Shown here: in pieces, positions 37,647 to 46,816 of the stretch
Numbering within the stretch: position 1 is the stretch's first letter
Layout of the letters: the number at the start of each line of letters is the position of its first letter
NCBI GenBank assembly: GCA_963697705.1
Contig: CAVOPA010000019.1
Location: 310,001-374,000 of the forward strand
Reading direction: 5' to 3'
DNA from: CAVUCH01 sp963697705
GTDB taxonomy: Bacteria; Acidobacteriota; Vicinamibacteria; Vicinamibacterales; JAENWD01
Length of the DNA: 64,000 nt
The notes under the pieces: model-generated
Databases searched by the model: none
Told to the model about the DNA's origin: nothing
What the model saw: the letters and a program-made list of their open reading frames with translations, nothing else
Made by a program: the position numbers and the translations under genes

Positions 37647-40028
37647 ATGAGCATCAACCCCAGATCGCATTCCGGCTTCGGTCTCGTTGGCATGGCGATC
37701 CTCGTGGCGTCTGGGGTCGCGGCGCTCGCGCAGGTTCGCCCGCCGGTGATCGCCAATGCGGCTCCATATGGCATCGAGCGCGGCACAACGACGACGATTA
37801 CCGTGGACGGGACGAACCTCGGGGATGCCGATGCTGTGCTGTTCAGCGACGCGGGGCTGACGGCGCGCATCGTGAGCGTCGCGGACTTTGGTCCCGACGT
37901 GCCGGTGCGGCGTGCGGAGGACACGGGGGCGCCTATCTCCGACCACGCGCGGAAGAGCGTCGTCACGCTCGATGTGACCGCAACACGCGACGTACCGCTC
38001 GGCCGCCACGTCCTGCGGCTTCGCACGCCTCTCGGAACGTCGACGGCAATGGCGATCTGGGTGGGCGATCTCCCCGAGGCCCGCGAGCTCGAACCGAACG
38101 ATCGCCTGGAGCAGGCCGACACGGTCACCGCACCTGCGACGGTCAACGGCGTCATCTTCACAGAGGGCGACGTCGACACGTTCCGGTTTCACGCGGCAGC
38201 GGGCCGCCAGATCGTCCTGCGGGCGCTGGCCGTGGGACTTGGCTCGCGGCTGGATCCGGCACTGACGCTGATCGACGCAAACGGGACCGTCCTCGCTGCC
38301 AATGACGACTTCGGCGAAACGCGCGAGCCGCTCATCGTCTACACCCCGGCGAGTGACGCGACACTGTGGCTCCGCGTCACCGATTCGCTGAACACCGGCA
38401 GCCCGCGTCACGTCTACCGGCTCACCATTGGCGAGGTGCCGTATCTCACCAGCGTGTATCCGCTCGGCACGCGCAAGGGCTCTCCGCGTCCGGTGCGCGT
38501 CCACGGCGCGAACCTTGGCGCGGCGCGCCACGGCGTTGCTGGGCCATCGCTGCCGGAGTCGCCGGAGCTGGCGCCCGTCCAGGTCTCCACCGGCCTCGGC
38601 GAGCCGCTGAACCGCATCCAGATCGCGATGGGCCAGTACCCGGAGATCGAGGAAATCGAGTCGGGCGCCGACGTTCTCACGGCCGCGCAGCGGGTCAACG
38701 TGCCCGCCACCGTCAACGGAAGCCTGCACCACACCGGCGGCGGCCCCGATGTCGACCTCTTCCGGTTCACCGCGGCTCGTGGCCAGGAGGTGGTCATCTC
38801 AGTTGCCGCCAACCGTCTGGGATCGCCGCTCGATTCGGTGATCGAGGTGCTCGATGCGAGGGGGCGCGCCGTGCCGCGCGCCGTCCTGCATCCCGTGTGG
38901 GAAACCACGATCGATCTGAGGAGCCAGAACTCTTCGTCATCGGGGATGCGGCTGCTGGCATGGTCGGCACTGCACCGCGGCGACTGGGTGTACGTGGACC
39001 GCGAGCTGCTCCAGGTCAGCGAGCTGCCGAAAGGCCCTGACGAAGACGTGTCGTTCACGAGCTTTCGCGGCCGGCGTGTGGCCTTCGAAGGCACGAGCTC
39101 GGAAGGGCACGCGCTGGGACGACCCGTGTACAAGGTGGACGTCCACCCGCCGGGCGCGACCTTTTCGCCGAACGGGCTGCCGCTCTTCACGCTGGCGTAC
39201 GCCAACGACGATGGCGGGCCGATGTGGGGGAAGGACTCGCGCCTCGCCTTCCGGGCGCCCGCAGCCGGGGATTACATCGTGCGGATTCGTGACACGCGCG
39301 GCGAGTCGGGCCCGCTCTACGCCTACCGCCTGACGCTCGCGCCGCCCGATCCTGACTTCGATCTGTTCGTCTCGCCGTCGAACCCGAACGTGCCGCGCGG
39401 TGGTCGAGTGCCGGTGACGGTGACGGCATACCGGCGCGACGGCTTCGACCGTGCGATCGACGTCCATGTGACCGGCCTGCCGCCCGGGGTGACCGCCGAG
39501 CCAGGAACCATCCTGCCCGGACACACGAGCGTGGCGATCGCCCTCCTCGCGAGCGCGGACGCAGCCCCTGTGACCACGCCGCTCGTCGTCAGCGGCACCG
39601 GGCTCGTCGGGGAGCGGAGCGTCGTGCGCCAGGCGCGCGCGGATGAGCGCGTCAGCGTGCTCTCGGTGGCGGTCCCGGCCGACGTGCGCGTCGTGTCGGT
39701 CGAGCCAGCCGTCATCGATCTCGTGCCCGGTGGGCACGCGAAGGTGCGCGCCCGCATCGTGCGGGAGAACGGCTTCAGCGGACGGGTGCCGCTCGCGGTG
39801 CTGAACCTGCCGTTCCGCGTGACCGTCCCCGATATCGGGTTGAACGGAATCCTGATCACCGAGGCGCAGGACACGCGCGAGTTCGACATCGTCGCCGACG
39901 AGAACGCGGCGCCTGCGGAGCAGACGCTCTATGTGACGGCGCGCGTCGAGACCAACCAGGTCGCCTCGCCGGAGCAGGCCTCCGTGCCGATCCGTCTCCG
40001 GATCGCCGCAAAGCCGCCATCGCAGTAG
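37647..40028 (+). CDS. exported PPC-domain / Ig-like repeat protein
   Basis: A 793-residue secreted beta-rich protein. A signal peptide (about 1-32) is followed by an IPT-like domain (GIERGTTTTITVDGTNLGDAD). At least two pre-peptidase C-terminal (PPC) domains are visible (VNGVIFTEGDVDTFRFHAAA, VNGSLHHTGGGPDVDLFRF), with further Ig-like parts. No enzyme motif is seen. In Planctomycetes and Acidobacteria this gene closes DUF1501/DUF1549 operons and is thought to be a structural or binding subunit. The ATG follows the upstream stop by one base. Confidence 0.85.
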   Translation: MSINPRSHSGFGLVGMAILVASGVAALAQVRPPVIANAAPYGIERGTTTTITVDGTNLGDADAVLFSDAGLTARIVSVADFGPDVPVRRAEDTGAPISDHARKSVVTLDVTATRDVPLGRHVLRLRTPLGTSTAMAIWVGDLPEARELEPNDRLEQADTVTAPATVNGVIFTEGDVDTFRFHAAAGRQIVLRALAVGLGSRLDPALTLIDANGTVLAANDDFGETREPLIVYTPASDATLWLRVTDSLNTGSPRHVYRLTIGEVPYLTSVYPLGTRKGSPRPVRVHGANLGAARHGVAGPSLPESPELAPVQVSTGLGEPLNRIQIAMGQYPEIEEIESGADVLTAAQRVNVPATVNGSLHHTGGGPDVDLFRFTAARGQEVVISVAANRLGSPLDSVIEVLDARGRAVPRAVLHPVWETTIDLRSQNSSSSGMRLLAWSALHRGDWVYVDRELLQVSELPKGPDEDVSFTSFRGRRVAFEGTSSEGHALGRPVYKVDVHPPGATFSPNGLPLFTLAYANDDGGPMWGKDSRLAFRAPAAGDYIVRIRDTRGESGPLYAYRLTLAPPDPDFDLFVSPSNPNVPRGGRVPVTVTAYRRDGFDRAIDVHVTGLPPGVTAEPGTILPGHTSVAIALLASADAAPVTTPLVVSGTGLVGERSVVRQARADERVSVLSVAVPADVRVVSVEPAVIDLVPGGHAKVRARIVRENGFSGRVPLAVLNLPFRVTVPDIGLNGILITEAQDTREFDIVADENAAPAEQTLYVTARVETNQVASPEQASVPIRLRIAAKPPSQ

Positions 40029-40030
40029 TT

Positions 40031-40110
40031 GTAGGGCCCGCCATCAGGTGGGACTCGCGTCGGGCCGGTCTTCAGGTGGGACTCCGCGTAGTGCCCACCT
40101 TCAGGTGGGC
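40031..40110 (+). repeat. two GTAG REPs in a convergent spacer
   Basis: Copies begin at 40031 (decayed) and 40088 (GTAG, then GCCCACCTTCAGGTGGGC, with changed but still paired stem bases). The paired change from CGCC/GGCG to CACC/GGTG shows that the hairpin itself is conserved. Confidence 0.7.
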
Positions 40111-40116
40111 CAACTC

Positions 40117-42309
40117 TCACCGCCGCCACACCCGCAGTTCGTGCACCGACCAGTACCACACGCGTGTCTCGCCCTGATTGCGCAGCCGCAGCACGCGCGT
40201 GGCGTTCGGCGGCGGCACGACGTCAATGGCGGGCGTGCGCGGTTCGTGGACGATGCTCAGCGCCAGCCTGGGCAAAATGCCACCTTCGAACAGTGTGCGC
40301 CACGCCTCGCCATCGGGTGAACCCTCGACGACGAGCCCCCGCGGATAATCGCCGTAACTGCGCCGCTCCATTTCGAGGCGCACGCGAGCGACGTCGATCT
40401 CGTCCGCGAACCTCAGTTCGATCCACTCGCGGCCCTGCTGTCGTTCACCAGTGAGCCAGCGCGTTGTCCGGTCACCATCGAATGCCCGCCCAAGCGCGCC
40501 TGGGTTGTGGGATGCCGACGCGGTGAACGCGGCAGCTGGCACCTCGCGCCAGTCGGGCATGATCGGTGGCGACGCCGCGGCAGCCATCGGGCGGAGTTCG
40601 AGCACCACGGCCGAATCGAACACCACCGCTCGCGCCACATGTGCGCTGGCGTCGCGCAGAGCGGCGGCCACTGCCGCGCCTGCCGACGGATCGCCGTAGA
40701 GCGGCGGGTGCACGACGATCCAGCGAAGACCGAGCGCCCGCGCCATGCGGAGGCTGTCGTCGACGCGGGCGAGCTCGGTGAAGGGCGGACCGCCGATGAA
40801 GCCCTGGAGTGCCGACCCATAGCCGCTGTAGCCGTTCACGATGCGGTTGCCATGCGCGAGCGTGCGATACAGGTGGCGTGTCGCGAGCGCGGTGTCGCCG
40901 ACGGGTAGTTCGAGCAGCGGCCCGTGTGGTTGCCGACGGAGCCAATCGTACGCGGGCTGGTCGGCTTGCATCCCGCTCGTAGGGAATGCATCAACGGGCA
41001 GCGATCCCCCATATCCCTCGAGAGCGATCACCAGAGCCGTCACGACGGTGAGCAGCCGGCGGGCTTGCGGCCGCAGACGCGAGGTCAGCGCTGCAAAGCC
41101 GATCGCACCAAGCAGGGCGAAGGTCAAGTGCACGACCGTCGCCATGCGCGCCGGTGCGCGCAGGCCGCCCATCCCGGGCAGCACCGCAGCCATCCACGCG
41201 TACGGACCGGGAAACGGCAACTGGTGGCCAAACGCGGCCGGCCGTGGGCCAAGGGAGAGCACGAGCGCAAGGACGCAGATGAACACGTACAGGCGCGCCC
41301 ACACGGACAGCAGAGTAGATGGCGTGAACGACGCCGGCACCGAGCCTTTGCGGCGGAGGGCCAACCAGACCGCCGCGATTGCGAGAAGCAGGATCAGCAG
41401 CCCGGGAAACAGCTCCAGCTCGTGACGCCCGATCGGCAGCAGATGGCGCCACGCCCACGCGCGATCGGCGACGCGGGCGTAGGCCTCGAGCGGAGCCGAA
41501 TACTGCAGGAGGTCGCCCGGTAATCGCGTCAGCCCCTGCTCACGCCTGACGCGCAGGTACGCCGCCGCCACGGGTGCCAGGGCGGCGAGGATGGCCGCCG
41601 CTGATGTCATCAGCGGAACGAGCAGGGCGGTCAGGCTCTGGCGTGAGCGCCAGAGCCCGTGCACGGCCACGCAGGCGACCGGCACGGCCGTGAAGTACAG
41701 GAAGTAGCCGTTGGAGTACGCCTGGAGCACGAATGCCGCAGCGAAGATGGCGAGCGCGCGCCGCGAGCGAGTAGCACAGAAGCGGTGAAGGCCGTAGAGC
41801 GCCACCGGCATCCACCCCGACACGAGCACCTGCAGGTGAGAAGCCAGTGGCAGGCGGTAGGGTGTGCACGCGAAGGCCACGCCGGCAACGACGGCCGCGT
41901 CGGCGCGTCCGGTCAGGTCGCGCGCGAGCAGGAACATGCCGACCCCGGCGAGCGCCGTGGACGCAACCATAGCCAGGTTCAGCGCAACAATCGGGTTGCC
42001 GGTGAGCCACTGCACGGGCGCGGTGAAGACAGCGATGCCGAGCAGGTGTTCGGAGTACGCGACGGTATCCGGATACGGATAGAAGAACAGGCCGGTCCAG
42101 AACCCCGTGAAGCCGTGGAGCATGCGGTCGGCTCCCCACGCGAGCGTCCAGGCGTTCAGCAGCGGATCGCCGAACGGATGTGCAATCGTCGCCGTCGCGG
42201 CCCGCGCCGGCAGCGGCCACCACCAGACGATCGCAAGCGCGACGAACCCGGCAGATGCGATGAGGGTTTGGACCGGACGAGGAACGTCGGCTGAACGAAA
42301 CGCGCTCAC
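40117..42309 (-). CDS. polytopic membrane protein with C-terminal discoidin-like domain
   Basis: A 730-residue protein with about 11-13 predicted transmembrane helices in the first 450 residues. The layout resembles GT-C glycosyltransferases (long periplasmic loop after helix 1, AWTLAWGADRMLHG, GLFFYPYPDTVAYSEH). The C-terminal 150 residues look like an F5/8 type C (discoidin) carbohydrate-binding domain (GRAFDGDRTTRWLTGERQ, WIELRFADEIDVARVRLEM). The classical catalytic D/E motifs are not certain, so I do not name an enzyme. It may transfer or present a cell-surface sugar. Confidence 0.65.
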   Translation of the reverse strand: MSAFRSADVPRPVQTLIASAGFVALAIVWWWPLPARAATATIAHPFGDPLLNAWTLAWGADRMLHGFTGFWTGLFFYPYPDTVAYSEHLLGIAVFTAPVQWLTGNPIVALNLAMVASTALAGVGMFLLARDLTGRADAAVVAGVAFACTPYRLPLASHLQVLVSGWMPVALYGLHRFCATRSRRALAIFAAAFVLQAYSNGYFLYFTAVPVACVAVHGLWRSRQSLTALLVPLMTSAAAILAALAPVAAAYLRVRREQGLTRLPGDLLQYSAPLEAYARVADRAWAWRHLLPIGRHELELFPGLLILLLAIAAVWLALRRKGSVPASFTPSTLLSVWARLYVFICVLALVLSLGPRPAAFGHQLPFPGPYAWMAAVLPGMGGLRAPARMATVVHLTFALLGAIGFAALTSRLRPQARRLLTVVTALVIALEGYGGSLPVDAFPTSGMQADQPAYDWLRRQPHGPLLELPVGDTALATRHLYRTLAHGNRIVNGYSGYGSALQGFIGGPPFTELARVDDSLRMARALGLRWIVVHPPLYGDPSAGAAVAAALRDASAHVARAVVFDSAVVLELRPMAAAASPPIMPDWREVPAAAFTASASHNPGALGRAFDGDRTTRWLTGERQQGREWIELRFADEIDVARVRLEMERRSYGDYPRGLVVEGSPDGEAWRTLFEGGILPRLALSIVHEPRTPAIDVVPPPNATRVLRLRNQGETRVWYWSVHELRVWRR

Positions 42310-42448
42310 GGCGCAGGATTATCGCTCATGCGCCGGCGACGACATCGTATCTACGCCCAGCCTACATGCGGCTGTCATGCCTGGTCGCTCATACAACTTG
42401 GTGAGATCGCGAGATTTCTTCGCGGACTCCTGCCGCTGCGCATCAGGC

Positions 42449-42525
42449 GTAGTGCCCGCCTTCAGGCGGGCCGTGATCAGATTCGGCGAATCGTTGATCA
42501 CGGCCCGCCTGAAGGCGGGCACTAC
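42449..42525. repeat. REP pair with perfect 31-bp inverted arms
   Basis: Arms 42449-42479 and 42495-42525 are exact reverse complements over 31 bases around a 15-base loop. Each arm holds a full GTAG REP plus CGTGATCA. It is the most perfect repeat in the window, between two minus-strand genes. Confidence 0.85.
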
Positions 42526-42571
42526 AGAGAGGTCCCGATCGACGCGGGGACGCGAGCGCTGCGGCCGTCAG

Positions 42572-43669
42572 TCACGCGGGCTCGACGCGGCGCACGTCGA
42601 CCGCCGTTTGCGTCCGTGCCGAGGAGACGATGGCTTCAATGACGGCCTGCGCGCGCGCACCGTCGTGGAACGACGGCACGGCGGGCCGGCCCTGCTGGAT
42701 CGCGGCGATGAACTCCGCATCCTGATCCCAGCGGAACGCTTGCTGCGGATCGACGCCGTCCGGGAGCGGCTCGCCCGTGTACGTCAGGAGTTCACGGGGC
42801 ACGGCGACTTCGCCAGGGAGCCCGCCGCGCCGCGCGCCGATGAGGCGCAGTGGGTGCTCCAGTTCGTAGATGAGCGATCCTTCGGGGCCGTTCAGCTCGA
42901 CGCGGTCGCGGCTGCGCGGGCCTTCACCGTAGCCCGTGGCGATCTTGGAGCTTTCGAGCATGCCGCTCGCACCGGTCGCGAACTCCGCGATGCACCCCAC
43001 CCAGTCCTCGAGATCCGACGCGTGCTCGACACCAGCAGCGTCCACGCGCGTGTCCCAGACCCGTTTGGTCGCGGCCATGACGCGTGCGATCGGTCCCACC
43101 AGCAGGTGGCCGTAGTCGATCCGGTGCGACAGCATGTCGCCGATTTCGCCCGTTCCAGCGTCGGCCAGGCGCTGCCGCCACCCCAGATACCGGCGGCCCC
43201 AGTCCTGGAACCGTTGTGCCCTGAAGTGCCATGGCTCGCCGACGTAGCCCTCGCGGACGAGCCGATGCATGAAGCGCATGGCGGGCACGAACCGGTAGGT
43301 GAACGCCGTCATGTGCCGCAGGCCGGCGGCATCAGCGGCGCGCGCCATCTCCACCGCCTCGGTCAGCGTCAACGCGAGGGGCTTCTCGCAGAGAACATGT
43401 ATGCCCGCCGCGACCGCGGCCATCGTGATGGGGTAGTGCGATGAGTTCGGCGTGGCCACGATGACGGCGTCCACACCCGACTCGCGGATGAGGGCGAACG
43501 GGTCGGTCCATGTGGCGGCGATGGCGCTCGCCCGGGCGGCCTCGGCGAGCACGGCCGCGTTCGTGTCGCAGAGCGCGGTGACCGCGGCGTCGGGGCACCG
43601 GGACACGCCGGGCAGATGATTGGCGAGCGCGATGCCGCCCGTTCCGATGAGCGCAACCTTGGTAGGCAC
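42572..43669 (-). CDS. Gfo/Idh/MocA family oxidoreductase
   Basis: A 365-residue NAD(P)-dependent sugar or inositol dehydrogenase. It has an N-terminal Rossmann fold (KVALIGTGGIALANHL), the diagnostic VHVLCEKPLALT-type motif (GIHVLCEKPLA) and the C-terminal domain (GTGEIGDMLSHRIDYGHLL) with the catalytic histidine region. The start is GTG 43669 with a TATAGA box 7 bases upstream and no SD. It lies downstream of rbsK and probably belongs to the same sugar locus. Confidence 0.85.
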   Translation of the reverse strand: MPTKVALIGTGGIALANHLPGVSRCPDAAVTALCDTNAAVLAEAARASAIAATWTDPFALIRESGVDAVIVATPNSSHYPITMAAVAAGIHVLCEKPLALTLTEAVEMARAADAAGLRHMTAFTYRFVPAMRFMHRLVREGYVGEPWHFRAQRFQDWGRRYLGWRQRLADAGTGEIGDMLSHRIDYGHLLVGPIARVMAATKRVWDTRVDAAGVEHASDLEDWVGCIAEFATGASGMLESSKIATGYGEGPRSRDRVELNGPEGSLIYELEHPLRLIGARRGGLPGEVAVPRELLTYTGEPLPDGVDPQQAFRWDQDAEFIAAIQQGRPAVPSFHDGARAQAVIEAIVSSARTQTAVDVRRVEPA

Positions 43670-43736
43670 GCGGCGTTCTATATCACATGAGGCCGGCCGC
43701 CGATGAAGTCGGGGACGATGCTCGCAGCGTCTCAGG

Positions 43737-44681
43737 TCACGGCAACGGCCCGGCGAGCAGCCGATCGACCTCGGCCCTGGTGGGCATGCCTGTCTGCGCG
43801 CCGGCGCGGGTGACGGCGATCGCCGCAGCGGCGGTCGCGTAGCGTCCGGCCTCGTCAGCCGAGGCGCCTTCCGCGAGCGCGACGGCAAATGCCCCGTTGA
43901 ATGCGTCACCGGCGGCAGTGGTGTCGAGAACGCGCACCGGGTGGGCCGGCCACCAGTGTTCTTCGCCGCCGGCGAACAGGACAGCGCCCCGTGCGCCCCA
44001 CTTCACCAGCACACGCGCGGCCCCTCGCCCGGTCAACTGCGCCGCTCGATCCCGAACGTCGGCCGCATCGTGCACCTCGCCCCCGTCGGTGAGCGCGGCG
44101 AGCTCCGTCTCGTTCGGGGTGAGATAGTCAACGGTCTGGACGAGCGCGTCGGGGAGCGATTGGGCTGGCGCCGGATCGAGGATCACGATCGTTCCGCGTG
44201 TCCGTGCCGCGCGTGCCGCTGCAACCACGGTGTCGAGCGGGATCTCCAGCTGCAGCAGCAGGACCTGCGCCCCGGAGACCGCGAGGCCGAGCGGCGTGAA
44301 TCGCTCGGGCGTGAAGGTTCCATTCGCGCCGGGTGCCAAAACGATCTGATTCTGACCGGTGGCGTCGACCGTGATGAGCGCAACGCCCGTGGCTTCGCTT
44401 TCGTCGCGCCGGACCGACGCGGTGTCGACGCCGGCGGCGGCGAGATGTGCCGCCAGCCAATCCCCATGCTCGTCGGCTCCCACCTGGCCGATCATGGCCA
44501 CAGAGCCGCCGAGCCGTGCCGCCGCATACGCCTGGTTGGCGCCCTTTCCTCCCGGGAAACGTGAGAACCCGTGCCCGGTCAACGTTTCGCCGGCTCTCGG
44601 AAATTGGTCGACGTGCACCACGAGATCCGCATTGAGTGAGCCGACGACCGCGATCCGGGCTGAAATAGTCGACTTAGGCAA
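43737..44681 (-). CDS. rbsK: ribokinase (PfkB family)
   Basis: Phosphorylates ribose at O5 after uptake. The 314 residues show GSLNADLVVHVDQFPRAGET (substrate-side strands), RFPGGKGANQAYAAARLGG (first PfkB signature), and VLDTTAAGDAFNGAFAVAL (second signature with the GAGD-like catalytic Asp, here AAGD). The ATP site NETE motif is at YLTPNETELAAL. A 178-base spacer without a gene separates it from rbsC. Confidence 0.92.
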   Translation of the reverse strand: MPKSTISARIAVVGSLNADLVVHVDQFPRAGETLTGHGFSRFPGGKGANQAYAAARLGGSVAMIGQVGADEHGDWLAAHLAAAGVDTASVRRDESEATGVALITVDATGQNQIVLAPGANGTFTPERFTPLGLAVSGAQVLLLQLEIPLDTVVAAARAARTRGTIVILDPAPAQSLPDALVQTVDYLTPNETELAALTDGGEVHDAADVRDRAAQLTGRGAARVLVKWGARGAVLFAGGEEHWWPAHPVRVLDTTAAGDAFNGAFAVALAEGASADEAGRYATAAAAIAVTRAGAQTGMPTRAEVDRLLAGPLP

Positions 44682-44859
44682 ACCGCGGTCTCCTTCCAGC
44701 AGCGTTCACCCACGATGCGGCGGTGGTCGGGCGCGCGTCGAGTCGCTGCGCAGCGATGAAGACCTGCACGACCCCCCCCGTCAACACGCCACCCAGGGGC
44801 CCCGAGGCCCGCCGAGTGCGGCGGCGGTGTTCTGATCCGTACCGCACATCGCCGAGGCG

Positions 44860-45795
44860 TCATCGCCGCGTGCGGTAGTAGTCCACGATCGCTGCGACGA
44901 CGATAACGGCCCCGGTCACGAGCCGCCTCGTGGGCTCCTGCACACCGATCTGCGCGAGTCCCGCGGCCAGCACCGCGATGATGAGCACGCCGAGCATCGT
45001 CGTGACGACGGATCCGCGGCCGCCCATCAGGCTGGTCCCGCCGATGACGACGGCGGCAATCGCCTGGAGCTCGAGGCCGGCGCCGGCGTTCGGGTCGGCA
45101 GCGGCGAGTCGAGCGCTCTGCGCCACGGCGGCCAGTGCGCTGGCAAGGCCTGCGAGCAGGAAGGTCACGAACCGAACCGGGCGCGGATCGATGCCGGAGA
45201 GCCATGCCGCCTGCGGGTTGGCGCCGACCGCCACGAGGTGCCGCCCGAACACGGTTCGGGCCAGGACGAACTGCGCCGCGATCACGGCCGCGATCGCGAG
45301 GACGAAGGGCATCGTCAGCCCGGCGAGCACCGGCGTGTTGACGATCTCGACCACAGCGCCGATGTACTTGGTTTGCGAATTGGTGACGAGGTACGCCGAG
45401 CCGCGTGCGACCTCCAGCATCCCGAGCGTGACGATGAAGGAGGGAAGCGCCCACGTGGTCACGAGCAGACCGTTCAGGGCGCCGCAGATTGTGCCGGTCG
45501 CGAGCGTCGCCGCCACGGCGAGGCCCAACGGCAGCTTCCAGTCGGCCAGTGCGACACCGAGCACTGCGCCTGAGAGCGCCAGAATCGATCCCACCGACAG
45601 GTCGATGCCGCCGGCGATGATCACGAAGGTCATGCCCGTGGCGACCATGAGCATGTCGGGCACCTGGTTCGCGACGGTGCGGAGCGTGGTGATCGTGAAG
45701 AAGTGCTCGGTCGCCAGGCCGAAGCCCGCCACGAGGAGCAGCAGCACCAGCAGGAGGCTGACGTATTCCGCCAGGATCCTCCGCCAGCGGGTCAG
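44860..45795 (-). CDS. rbsC: ribose/sugar ABC transporter permease (RbsC-like)
   Basis: About 311 residues with eight or so transmembrane helices, matching RbsC: GMTFVIIAGGIDLSVGSILALSG, NGLLVTTWALPSFIVTLG, AVGANPQAAWLSGID and AIAAVVIGGTSLMGGRGS. No standard start codon lies at the family position. A CTG at 45795 overlaps the rbsB stop (CTGA) and would couple the two genes. The ATP-binding subunit RbsA is missing from this operon. Confidence 0.88.
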   Translation of the reverse strand: MTRWRRILAEYVSLLLVLLLLVAGFGLATEHFFTITTLRTVANQVPDMLMVATGMTFVIIAGGIDLSVGSILALSGAVLGVALADWKLPLGLAVAATLATGTICGALNGLLVTTWALPSFIVTLGMLEVARGSAYLVTNSQTKYIGAVVEIVNTPVLAGLTMPFVLAIAAVIAAQFVLARTVFGRHLVAVGANPQAAWLSGIDPRPVRFVTFLLAGLASALAAVAQSARLAAADPNAGAGLELQAIAAVVIGGTSLMGGRGSVVTTMLGVLIIAVLAAGLAQIGVQEPTRRLVTGAVIVVAAIVDYYRTRR

Positions 45796-46736
45796 CGCAG
45801 CGCCTCCGCGGTGATGAGATCGACCGGGGTCTCGCGGTCCGCCGGACGCGTCGTACGGTCGCGGAGCATCTGCAGCGCGTACTCGATGCCGTAGGCCGCG
45901 AGCCGATCGCCGTGCTGATCCGCCGTGGCCACGATCTGCCCCTCGCGCACCAGTTGCTGCACCGCGGAGATGTTGTCGAAGCCGCCCACGAGAATGGACC
46001 CGGCGCGGCCAGCCGCCTTGAGCGCGGACACCGCGCCGAGCGCCATACTGTCGTTGGCGCACAGCACGGCCTTTACTTCGGGATGCTCGCTGATGACGGC
46101 GGAGACGACCTGGTTCGCGCGAGCCGCCTCCCACTGCGCAGTCTGGGACCGCACGATGGTGAGGCCCGCAGCATGGGCCGCGTCCTCGAACCCGAGCTTC
46201 CGCTGGATGCCGTTGAACGCGTTCGGCGCACCCTCGATGATGGCGATTGGATCGCCGCGCCTCAAACGCGCCGCGACGGCCTCGCCAACCAGCCTGGCGC
46301 CCTTGCGGTTGTCGGGACCGACGAACGGGATCACGAGCCGCCGCTCTGCCAGCACGCCGACGTCGAAGCGATTGTCGATGTTGACGACCGCGATGCCGGC
46401 CTGTGCGGCGCGCTGGGCAACGGCGACGAGCGCGCGCGAGTCCGCGGGCGCGACGACGAGCGCCTGCACGTTTCGCGCGATCATCTGCTCGACGATCTCG
46501 ATCTGACGGGCGACGTCCTGTTCGTCCTTGATGCCGGCGGCCACCAGTTCATACGCGTCGGCGTGTGCTGCCTGGTGGGCGCGTGCGCCGTCCTCCATCG
46601 TCTTGAAGAACTCGTTGGCCAGCGACTTCATCACGAGCGCCACGACCGGTTTGGCCGGCATCGAGGGCGCGCGATTGCAGGCGACGGCGCACAGGCTGAG
46701 CGACAGCGTGAGCGCGGCGCGGCCGGAACGGGTCAC
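45792..46736 (-). CDS. rbsB: sugar ABC transporter substrate-binding lipoprotein (RbsB-like)
   Basis: A 314-residue periplasmic binding protein of the LacI-type fold. The N-terminus has a lipoprotein signal with the modifiable Cys20 (CAVAC). The fold shows VALVMKSLANEFFKTMEDGA, QALVVAPADSRALV and CANDSMALGAVSALKAAG. Ribose is the likely ligand from the neighbouring rbsK, but other pentoses are possible. The start is GTG 46736 with a TAGCAT box 6 bases upstream and no SD. Confidence 0.88.
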   Translation of the reverse strand: MTRSGRAALTLSLSLCAVACNRAPSMPAKPVVALVMKSLANEFFKTMEDGARAHQAAHADAYELVAAGIKDEQDVARQIEIVEQMIARNVQALVVAPADSRALVAVAQRAAQAGIAVVNIDNRFDVGVLAERRLVIPFVGPDNRKGARLVGEAVAARLRRGDPIAIIEGAPNAFNGIQRKLGFEDAAHAAGLTIVRSQTAQWEAARANQVVSAVISEHPEVKAVLCANDSMALGAVSALKAAGRAGSILVGGFDNISAVQQLVREGQIVATADQHGDRLAAYGIEYALQMLRDRTTRPADRETPVDLITAEALR

Positions 46737-46742
46737 CGGCCG

Positions 46743-46809
46743 ATGCTATGCGGACCGGCGGAGTGAAAGCAATCGAGCCCTCAACCTTCAGTCTCCAGCC
46801 GAGTAAGAT
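46743..46809. promoter_or_regulatory. divergent leaderless-type promoters (rbsB / ADP-ribosylglycohydrolase)
   Basis: TAGCAT on the minus strand (46748-46743) is 6 bases from the rbsB GTG. TAAGAT on the plus strand (46804-46809) is 7 bases from the hydrolase ATG. Both genes lack a Shine-Dalgarno site. The 80-base spacer could allow joint control. Confidence 0.4.
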
Positions 46810-46816
46810 TGTGCCC

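Noticed and set aside
44682..44859. Missing rbsA or a remnant of it between rbsC and rbsK
   Set aside because: Both strands were read and no Walker or signature motif is present; the spacer is too short for even one ATPase domain.
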